DNA of 64,000 nt, taken from the NCBI GenBank assembly GCA_029255685.2, contig CM055318.2, positions 749,001-813,000 on the forward strand, given 5' to 3'. The DNA comes from Silene conica (Eukaryota; Streptophyta; Magnoliopsida; Caryophyllales; Caryophyllaceae). Position 1 is the first letter of the stretch. Every line of letters begins with the position of its first letter. The translations under genes and the position numbers were made by a program. Below the pieces are notes generated by a model, which saw only the letters and a list, made by a program, of their open reading frames with translations, did not search any database and had not been told where the DNA came from. Shown here one piece after another: positions 56,082-64,000 of this stretch.

Positions 56082-56225
56082 TTAGGCATCCTTGGTATGT
56101 TGAACAAAGGCAGCAGAACAAAGAACAGAAGCAATGAAAGCGAAAATCCCGAGACCAATCATTAATGAAATCCCAGCTACAGCTAAATCCATTATGGATT
56201 GTATGCTCACTAGATTCATCAACAT
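56082..56225 (-). CDS. Small single-pass membrane peptide (36-47 aa)
   Basis: A minus-strand frame from ATG 56225 (47 aa), with a better start at ATG 56192 (36 aa): MDLAVAGISLMIGLGIFAFI then ASVLCSAAFVQHTKDA. One membrane helix and a short polar tail. From memory, near-identical short peptides occur in other angiosperms; I have no functional name. A GT donor-like site follows the stop (56046), so this could also be an upstream ORF of a longer transcript that uses the 53561-53713 exon. Confidence 0.55.
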   Translation of the reverse strand: MLMNLVSIQSIMDLAVAGISLMIGLGIFAFIASVLCSAAFVQHTKDA

Positions 56226-56279
56226 TTTTACTAATTTTATATTATAAAATATGATGATGAGATCAAAATACGAGGAGCA

Positions 56280-58050
56280 TTTTTGGGTTGTTTTCCTGGG
56301 GAAAAATGGAGGGGAGTTGCAAATATTAGAGAAGAAATGTTCAGGAAATTACTTCCACGTGGAGATTGAAATGGTGAGTCATGTTATTTGGAAATGACAC
56401 TTGTCTTGAACAAACAATTTTTAATACTTGTTCCGTCTTAACTTAAGACGTCTCCTAAACCGATTTAAATAGAGGTAAAAATAAAATAACACCTCAGTAA
56501 AGTTGAAGTCCAGCGGTTAAAATTTGGTTAAAATTTTCATAGGACCCGGGTTCAAGCCTCTCAAAAATAAAATCTTCTAGAACAATTTTGGCTCGAGTCA
56601 TTGTCTAAATAGACTTCGAGTCTGTCACCCTCGGTGGCTTGCCTAATATACGTGGTTTGTCACATATACCCAAGAGTTTAGCCAGTGCGCACCAAAGGTA
56701 ACGACAAAATCTAAACTCTTGGATTAAAATCTTATGTATTATGTATTGAATTTTGGGTAAATAAGTTGAGAAAAGGGAACATATATTGAATATATTAGTT
56801 TAGATTTTACTTATTTTTGCGCATATGAATATTTTTTTTTTTGTTTATTACCCTAAATTTTATTTGTTTTTTAACATATGTGTAATTTTATGAGTTTATT
56901 ATAATTTATTTATTAGATTTTTAAAAAAAATACTCAAAATGCAAATTTAACTAAGTTTGTATGAATGTATCGTTATGAAATATGGAATAGATAATAAATT
57001 GTAGAGAAACTTACAAGAAAATAAACAAATAGATTGAGAGAAAAAAATATTTATTATTCATCACATACAGCGATATAATAATACATATATGGTGAGAGAT
57101 CAGGCCTTAATTACGTGTTTAATGAACGTACCGGGTATAAGCCTAATATTCACACTAATTAATATAAATATTTCATAACATTCCTTAGATATACATCACT
57201 TGAATCAACTCGTTATGATGTAGCAAAGTTTCTCGATCTTAGAAATAATAGCGTCCTACTAATCAGTTTTATAGTTGTGTTCGATTAATAGGAATTGTTG
57301 ATTGCTCCATAATTCATAATATGAAGAAGGTAATTTATGATGATTTTCGCATTTTAATTTCAAATAATCTTGTTATATTCGTAATATTGTACATTTTTTT
57401 TGAATGATTATACCATCGGCAATAATGTGCATGCATATAATATGTGACTAATTTAACTTCTAAGCTATGTGATATGAAACAATGCAATGATAATAGAAAA
57501 ATAATATAAAAATGCTTAAATTAGTCTCTATATATATACATATTACGATGAATGATGACTTGATAATGCAAATTGTACGGTGTTTGTTTTTCAATCTCGA
57601 TAACTTAGATGAATTTTAGGTTTTTGAGTTTATTAATATCCATAAATCTGTCAAAGGTTAAACAAACTTATAAAACCTTAATACAATTGGCAACTGAATA
57701 TTGCGCATAAATGTATATCCGTTTCAAAAAGATATACTTTTATGATCATATACCATAGGATCGATATTCTTCATATATTACATTGTAGTTGCATGATAAA
57801 ACCTTGTTTTATTTTACCAACTTTTCACTTACTTTATCTACTTATGGTGGTAAAAATTTTATCCAAAATGTATGTCATATCATATCGTCAACAACTTTTA
57901 TGGAGCTGATATTTAGGACCGAAATTTAAACCCCGTCAACATTAAAATCATCTATAATAACTACTGACTATACAACTCTTTTACACCAAAAAGAAACTAT
58001 AATCATTTAAAGTCGAATTTTCTGAGTCATTTATTTTACCTTATTAATAC
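56280..58050. other. AT-rich intergenic region
   Basis: No gene or clear element is seen. It is dense in stops on both strands. A block at 56500-56700 (CCAGCGGTTAAAATTTGG, GGTTCAAGCCTCTC) resembles a retrotransposon or SINE remnant. Confidence 0.4.
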
Positions 58051-58319
58051 CTTGCTCCATTTATCTCCTCTCAATTTGATCATTATAACTTGTAGTATTC
58101 CTTTTTCGTTTTCCCTCCATAATTTTCCCCCAAAATTTCTACAACAATTCAAACTTTTTCTCATCTTCGCGCCTTTTTATTATACCTTTTTAGTTTCCCT
58201 TACATTTCAGTATTTCACTACTTCAGAAATCCCCACTTTCCCAAATCTCCCAATTCTTCCATTTCCCCCCAATTTTCCAAAACCCTAGTTTCATTCCGCC
58301 GCACTTTACACGATTTCAG

Positions 58320-58511
58320 GTGAGTTCATCATTATTTGTTGAAATTAAATCTGCCCTTTTACTTCTCATGCTTTTAATTTCCATCCCTTGTTGCCGTAAT
58401 CATTTTCCGTTCTCTTTTAATTTAGGGTTAGAGTTAGGGTTAGTGTTAGGGTTTAGTACTATTGGCCATTTTGTTTATGTAGCGTGATTAATTGTTTTAT
58501 TTTTCTTCTAG
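58320..58511 (+). promoter_or_regulatory. ASF1 5' UTR intron with telo-box-like leader
   Basis: The leader exon ends TTTCAG|GTGAGT (58320) and the intron ends CTTCTAG at 58511. The leader has AAACCCTAG and the intron has GGGTTAGAGTTAGGGTTAG. Telo-box-like motifs are common near plant genes tied to replication and growth. A two-codon upstream ORF, ATG CGA TGA, lies at 58535-58543, and its stop overlaps the ASF1 ATG. Confidence 0.6.
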
Positions 58512-58539
58512 TTGATTTGATCGATAAATTGGTGATGCG

Positions 58540-60629
58540 ATGAGTGCTGTTAATATCACAAACGTTGCAATCTTGGATAACCCGGCGCCGTTTCTCAGTC
58601 CGTTTCGCTTCGAGATTTCGTATGAATGTTTGGATTCTTTGAAAGACGGTACATCCTGATTCTCACACTTCTTCGTGCCTAATGTAATCTTTGTTCTTAG
58701 TATCATTGTTTGCCAGTGTATCAGATTGCTGGTTTTTAGTTGTACATGAAATCGAGTCCTTACGATTTACGAGTTTATTTGTTGTATGAACTATGAAGCG
58801 TAGTATCGAAAGGAGAGCTTTGTTTGTTCTCAGCGCAGCGAGTTTGATAGGAAATACATGTTTACAATCATGTTTATGGTGGCTGAAATGTTTGTCTGTG
58901 AAAAGAAGACGGGTTTTTAGGAACCAATGTATGATGTTAAGTGGTTAATGTACAATCTTCGAGTTTCTAATACTGAAATAGCACATTATATCAATCGTCC
59001 TAGATTCCCAGCGATGGAGATGGCCACTTAGTCCAAAATTAGTATTTTTGCATTTCGTGCTTTTGTTTGATGTGTTAAACAATTGGTTGGATGATGAGAC
59101 CTGGCGAGTACCAGCTTTAGAACTTCTCGTCAGCTAAACAGTAAAAGGATAGCTGGGTGTAGGAGAAAGTCGGAAACTACTCTGGCGGGTGCTGTAGTTT
59201 ACAGAAAGCCCTTTGACAGTGAGTGCAGCCTTGGAGAAAATTAGTTCGTTTAGAAGTTAGATCGTGTCTTTGGATTATTATTACAAAAAGTCGGGAATCA
59301 AATGCTGGTGTAGGGATACATCTGATTTCTTTCAGATGCTCGTAACTAACCTAACTCCGCATGTGTGTGTTTTTGGACATTCACTGCCGGTCCAAAGCCC
59401 GGAGAAAGGAGGAGGGTTGTGGTTGGTCTGTGGCAGCCAGCGTAAAAATCAGTCACATTTTATGGACATGAATCAGAATTTGGACATCGTTGGGGCGTCT
59501 CCTCAGAAGCGACGCGCTGCACATGACGGTTCCAAAGGATGATTCATGTCAGCCGACCCCAAAACATTTTGGGAATAAGGCTCTGATGTTGTTGTTGCTT
59601 GTAACTAACCTATTAGCACAATTGGCATGCCTTATCTGAGTAACCTTGCAGAAGCCCTGCCTACTCTGATCAGGCTATCGGTGCTTGCTTCTGTTCTACC
59701 TCAAGGCACAAGCTAGAACACGATTCACATTTTAGTATAAATTATTGACAGTTTGCCGCTTTTGTCTTAGTGAATCTGTAAAACTACATCCTTTGAATGC
59801 TTGACAGTACGCTGCTCATAAATTTGTTTTGAGAAGATTATTTGATGAAATTGTTATGATAATGTCGTGGGTTTTTGTCCGCGGTTTAGTTCTCTACATC
59901 ACCTTTTTGTCACATCCTTTGAATGCTTGTAGAGCGTGGCGGAGAGCTTGTGGAAAATTTTCTTTCATTAATGTTGCTTCTTGTAGCGTTCTTTTTGACT
60001 GACGGTATTAAACAACAGATATAGAATGGAAACTCATTTACGTGGGATCAGCTGAAGATGAGACTTATGACCAACAGTTGGAAAGCGTGCTCGTAGGACC
60101 TGTAAATGTCGGCAACTACCGTTTTGTTCTTGAGGTTAATATCCATGTTTCTGCTGTTAATCTTCTTGACTGTAAACATCTGATTTCTTCACGAATTCCT
60201 CTTTTAACTCACGAATTATTGTTTAATGTTATCTCTTTCTCGTGCTAGGCAGACCCACCAGATCCATCAAAAATCCGTGAAGAAGATATAATCGGTGTCA
60301 CAGTTCTGTTACTGACGTGCTCTTATGTAGGGCAAGAGTTTATCAGAGTAGGATATTATGTGAACAATGATTACGAAGATGAGCAGCTGAGGGAAGAACC
60401 ACCACAAAAGGTGATTATTGACAAGGTTCAGAGAAATGTTTTGGCCGATAAGCCTAGAGTTACCAAATTCCCGATCAATTTTCAACCTGAGAACAATGAG
60501 CATGGAGAGCAGCCTGCAGAATCACTTGATCAAGCTGCAATTAACAATGATCAAGAACAAGAACAAGAACAAGACCAACAATCATCACCACCACCGTCAC
60601 CATCACCAGTCGATAACAAGTCTGAATAG
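58540..60629 (+). CDS. ASF1: Histone chaperone ASF1
   Basis: Exons 58540-58648, 60019-60134 and 60249-60629, giving 201 aa. The start MSAVNITNVAILDNPAPFLS is the canonical ASF1 N-terminus. The core runs to about residue 155 (FEISYECL, IEWKLIYVGSAEDE, LLLTCSYVGQEFIRVGYYVN, VLADKPRVTKFPINF). The tail is acidic and Gln/Pro-rich (QEQEQEQDQQSS, PPSPSP). ASF1 binds the H3-H4 dimer and delivers it to CAF-1 or HIRA in the nucleus. Intron 1 (58649-60018) holds an RTE-derived element. Confidence 0.96.
59380..59605 (+). mobile_element. RTE-type LINE/SINE fragment in ASF1 intron 1
   Basis: It contains AAAGCCCGGAGAAAGGAGGA and GTGGCAGCCAGCGTAAAA. It ends GATGATTCATGTCAGCCGAC, then CCCAAAACATTTTGGGAATA, AGGCTCTGATG and (TTG)n. 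The upstream 59080-59380 may belong to the same insertion. Confidence 0.75.
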
Positions 60630-60863
60630 CATTCGTTGGGTCTGCAAACTATATTTTTGATGATTAGTGAAGCGAATGAGTAATGACGTAGGATACGAGA
60701 ATGGTGACTTCTGCTCGAAATTAATATGTACAATGTACTTTACAAGACTTCTGAACTTCTGAACTTCTGGTATGTTTCATTACTTCACTATTCTGAAATT
60801 AAGGAATTCTCATTTTCTTTCTAAAGATCGGAACTTTCAATACAAATGTTATGATTGTATACA

Positions 60864-62249
60864 TCAGATCCTAGAAATCAAATTCGAGTGATCATTGTGT
60901 TGCGAGGCAAAACACATAAACTCTCGATCCAACAGTAGAGCAGCCATTGTATTCGGCGCAAGACATATATCCAAATCCACACTACCATCACCTTCCGACC
61001 CCAAATAAGCATTCACCTTGCCATCTACTTTGTTCACAAACCCGCTTCGGAAATCCACTAATTTACCAAGCCCAAATTCACTCTCACTGAGAACGAATCG
61101 GGTCGAACCTCCCACTGTCACATTTCTGGACACCGAACTTTTAACTGGAAGTTGAAGTTCAATCCCCTCCTTGTACGCTCTCGAGATTAAATCCCGTCCC
61201 GCTCTGTCATTTTGGGCTGCTACCGCCTGCTGAAGCAGCGCGGCAGCCCACCCGATACTATTGCTCAACAGGTCACCCGCCTTAGCAGACGCCATGGCTT
61301 TAATCGCGTAATTCCCAAAGTAATCACTTGTCAAAGGTGGATTAAACCGCGGCCTAAGATTGACAGGGACCGCGCAACTTGTCAGGTCATTTAGGTTAAG
61401 GTTCCTGACCCTAGTAATGCATTTCCATACAAACGCTGTCAACGACAGAAACGTAGAAATCGTGTTACAAATCTCATCCCCGTTTGAATTAGCTACGACT
61501 TTAATCCGTTTCAGAGATTCAGGCGAGAATCGGATAAACCGTCTCCTTAATTCAGGTTCTGCACCCATAGACGCGGTAATGAACTCGCTTAACTCAACGC
61601 CCGGGAGCTTAAACACACAACCATCAATAAACTCGGGTTGTTTGACAAGCGGCAGAGGAGGAGGAGTCGAACCAGAGAATGTTCCCATGAAAATATGAGA
61701 CCATACTCGCTGAAAATGCAAGACAGAAGTACCATCAATAACAGCATGATTAACACAAAATCCAACAAACACGCCGTCTTTCAGCTCCGTCACCTGAACC
61801 GATACCAACGCTCTGGTATGACCATCATAATTAACCGTCGTCTCACCCAAATCAAACAATTCTCGAACGAATTCAGGAACATCCAAGTTCGGGCTCACGA
61901 CATCAGCCATACTCAATTCATGAGCAGACGCGTGAACCAGTCGAACACCAGGACCCTTAACGCAATCCACGTAAACATAACTCGACTGATCATGTCGATT
62001 TGAGACGGTTACAAAGCGACCAGCTAACGGATAGAAGTATACAAGGGCTTGAGAAAGCGATAATCGAAGATGTTTTAAGTAAGCGGAAGGTGTGAAATTA
62101 GAGGGTTTTGAGTAAAGGTAACCAAGCTGTGCATTATGAAATGGTAACCATTTTAAGTCGAAAGGATTCAGGTGATGAATTCTTCTGGATTCATGGACTT
62201 CAATCTGTGGTCTGACGTAGAATTCTGAGATTAGTTCTGTATGTGACAT
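60864..62249 (-). CDS. BAHD acyltransferase (EPS1-like / At3g50280-type group)
   Basis: Intronless, 461 aa, full length for the family. Catalytic HxxxD is H168-D172 (NHAVIDGTS). The N-terminus LNPFDLKWLPFHNAQLGYLY, HLRLSLSQALVYFYPLAGR and PRFNPPLTSDYFGN fit the clade. The structural DFGWG motif is replaced by EFGLG at 391-395, followed by VDFRSGFVNKVDG and GSVDLDICL. BAHD enzymes transfer acyl groups from CoA to alcohols or amines in the cytosol; substrate cannot be read from sequence. The altered DFGWG leaves some doubt about activity, although the catalytic His is intact. Confidence 0.92.
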   Translation of the reverse strand: MSHTELISEFYVRPQIEVHESRRIHHLNPFDLKWLPFHNAQLGYLYSKPSNFTPSAYLKHLRLSLSQALVYFYPLAGRFVTVSNRHDQSSYVYVDCVKGPGVRLVHASAHELSMADVVSPNLDVPEFVRELFDLGETTVNYDGHTRALVSVQVTELKDGVFVGFCVNHAVIDGTSVLHFQRVWSHIFMGTFSGSTPPPLPLVKQPEFIDGCVFKLPGVELSEFITASMGAEPELRRRFIRFSPESLKRIKVVANSNGDEICNTISTFLSLTAFVWKCITRVRNLNLNDLTSCAVPVNLRPRFNPPLTSDYFGNYAIKAMASAKAGDLLSNSIGWAAALLQQAVAAQNDRAGRDLISRAYKEGIELQLPVKSSVSRNVTVGGSTRFVLSESEFGLGKLVDFRSGFVNKVDGKVNAYLGSEGDGSVDLDICLAPNTMAALLLDREFMCFASQHNDHSNLISRI

Positions 62250-62395
62250 GATAATTATTGAATTAGATATGGATGGATGAGAAATCTGAGAAAATTGATT
62301 GTGGTTGGCTGCTTACGAGTTAGAGATGAAGGTAGTGGTGGAATTTTTGGGTTAGTTGGGGAGCTCGCCTTTTCGTAATATAGGATGGAGGTTTA

Positions 62396-62616
62396 GACTC
62401 GGTTTTTTCTGACTTAATTTTAGCTCCTTTCAATTTTGCTTGGCTGTATTCCGTTAAATTTTATTTACGTTCAATCAATTATGTTCAATTAATCTATTCA
62501 CAAAATTAACTTTTAATTCAGCCAAATTTATTTCAGCTTAGCTCCACTCAATTTAGTTCAATTAAGCTCTACTCCAATTAATTCAATTCAGCTCATTTCA
62601 GCCGAAAAGAACAGGG
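62396..62616 (+). mobile_element. 220-bp-family MITE near the BAHD promoter
   Basis: It starts GACTCGGTTTTTTCTGAC after TTA (62393-62395) and ends CCGAAAAGAACAGGG. It lies about 150 bp upstream of the BAHD start codon. Confidence 0.75.
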
Positions 62617-62619
62617 TAT

Positions 62620-63959
62620 GTTGTAGCTAAAATTTTACGACTTCTCTCGAGTTTTGTGAGGCGATGTTGGTTAAACTTGAAAAGCGGATAATGCATATAA
62701 TATTTAGGGATGTTCATCGGTCTAAAAGTGGATTGAATTGGATAAACCCGCGGAACGGATAGTCACCAGCCCTAACGCTGCAGACAAGACGCGTTGGGAA
62801 GGGAATCAGACCGGACTGGATTCGAATTTTTTACAAGGTAAATTGTTTAATGTGGATAGATCGGAGACCGATTATCATAGTTTTTGGGACCTGGAGACTG
62901 GGCTGGTATGTAACCGGTTTGGACCGGACTTTGGACGGGATGGAGACTCCTTTTGATGCTTCCTTGGCACACTTAACTCTAAATATGGACCACTCATTTT
63001 GTGTTTTTTTTAGTTTAATTGTATGGTTTGGGAGGTGCCACATAATCAATTTGTGTCCCTCAAGATTAGCCATTGAATTGCCGCCACGTCTCAAGTGTAT
63101 AGAAATTAATATTTTTGGGGTATAACAATATTTGGCGACCACTTGTAAAGGAAAGGTGCTCATGAAACTGAACGGGATTGCCTTTACGATGCTTCTATAT
63201 GGTCTCGTCATGTCTCGGCGTGCTGCAGGCAATTTTGCTTTGGCGGCCGGTGTGGCTCTTGCCTCTGCTGCTTACCTTGTTGTCATGAGCTTCGGATTTT
63301 GAGCCTTATACATACCTTTTAGTCCATGAACGTAATAAATATTCACGTTGTTTCATACAACTTATTGATTGAAAAATGAGGTTTACAAAAGAGAATTTGT
63401 GTTTCTCTTTTGATGATCCAAATCCTTTGAAATATTTTGTAAGCTAATTGAAATTTGAATGTGGATGTAGCCGTATAGGTGGCCACTCTAGCGGTTCTCC
63501 GGTCTCTTGATTAGTCCCTGCACCAGCCCGACTCAGTGCTAGTCTTTCTCAACCAATGTAGCCCTTGATTGGTTTGTCTATAGCAAAAGGGTTTATTATG
63601 TCAAGCCTGGATTGGCCCGACGACACGGTAAATCCTTATTGTCGATTCAAATTCATGCCTGATTTAGCTCGAGCAAATGTGACCCTGCTTGGCTCGGGCC
63701 GGTCAAGGTTGACTTGACCTGTGGCAACCGCCGAAATGTTTGGATATTTTATCCATACGGATGAAGGATATGTATTAATTATACAATCTTTTGTTTTTAT
63801 TATTTGATACTCCGTATAATTTGTTTTCGGCAATCTATATTCATTATGAAATTTAACACGTCGTAATTCTCATACACTTGTGCGTGCTCTTTTATTTATT
63901 GGAAGATTCCGTCATGCAATTAAATTATTATTTGCTTGAGGATATTATATAGTTCCCGA
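62620..63959. other. Right-edge intergenic region
   Basis: A degenerate GGACCGGACT-type repeat (62700-62960), a short membrane-like frame (63162-63302), and a GGCCCG/GGCTCGGGCC-type degenerate repeat at 63480-63730. No confident gene. Confidence 0.4.
63162..63302 (+). CDS. Possible 46-aa hydrophobic peptide
   Basis: A frame with two hydrophobic segments separated by a basic turn (NGIAFTMLLYGLVM, SRRAAG, FALAAGVALASAAYLVVM) and a TGA at 63300. It is locally GC-rich in a GC-poor area. I do not recognise it. It may be an isolated exon or a fragment of a captured gene; it could also be chance. Confidence 0.25.
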   Translation: MKLNGIAFTMLLYGLVMSRRAAGNFALAAGVALASAAYLVVMSFGF

Positions 63960-64000
63960 CACTAGTAGAAAAAGTCTCATTGACATCGCTTATTTTGCCC
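63960..64000 (+). mobile_element. Terminus of a CACTA (En/Spm) transposon, cut by the window edge
   Basis: CACTAGTAGAAAAAG at 63960 is the typical CACTA end, preceded by CGA, the possible 3-bp target. The body is outside the window. Confidence 0.65.

Overview
The window looks like nuclear DNA of a flowering plant, most likely a eudicot. It is AT-rich, its genes are split by short GT-AG introns, and it is full of MITEs, SINE and LINE remnants, one Helitron and a CACTA terminus. It carries plant-specific gene families: class III peroxidases, a B-box factor, a BAHD acyltransferase and a chloroplast-targeted Get3d. I cannot fix the species from sequence alone. There is no bacterial-type operon structure, no rRNA and no intact tRNA gene.

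Layout, left to right. 1-171 is the 3' end of an unidentified gene. 1569-6390 (+) is a seven-exon Get3d-type ATPase. 6565-7430 is a mosaic of three gene fragments interrupted by a hAT-type MITE. 7.4-10.4 kb is gene-poor. 11118-13584 (+), 17061-18706 (-) and 26975-28648 (+) are three class III peroxidase genes. The last two are a nearly identical inverted pair whose proteins carry an unusual His/Asn/Lys- and Pro-rich N-terminal extension. Between them lie a small membrane-protein gene (23173-23676), a tandem array of its 3' end, and a retroposed insertion with target-site duplications. 28.7-32.1 kb is intergenic and includes a roughly 43-bp minisatellite. 32132-32950 (-) is a Yip1-family Golgi membrane protein. 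35071-39385 (+) is a CCDC130/Yju2-type splicing factor. 40253-42361 (-) is a BBX26/27-like B-box protein. 44651-46875 (-) is a very-long-chain 3-oxoacyl-CoA reductase (KCR). 48360-52103 (-) is a small protein with a C-terminal ubiquitin-like domain. 53.5-56.3 kb holds a candidate terminal exon, an Au SINE and a conserved-looking 36-47 aa membrane peptide. 58540-60629 (+) is histone chaperone ASF1. 60864-62249 (-) is a BAHD acyltransferase. The right edge enters a CACTA transposon.

The genes do not form one pathway. Housekeeping loci (Get3d, Yip, CCDC130, KCR, ubiquitin-like, ASF1) flank an accessory island (about 10-29 kb) where peroxidases multiplied alongside transposons. I resolved exon structures by splice signals, reading-frame phase and family conservation; all multi-exon models keep phase. 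The most notable signals are the inverted peroxidase pair with its chimeric N-terminus, the gene-fragment mosaic at 6.6-7.4 kb, and transposons sitting exactly at a TATA box and at a splice donor of the first peroxidase gene.
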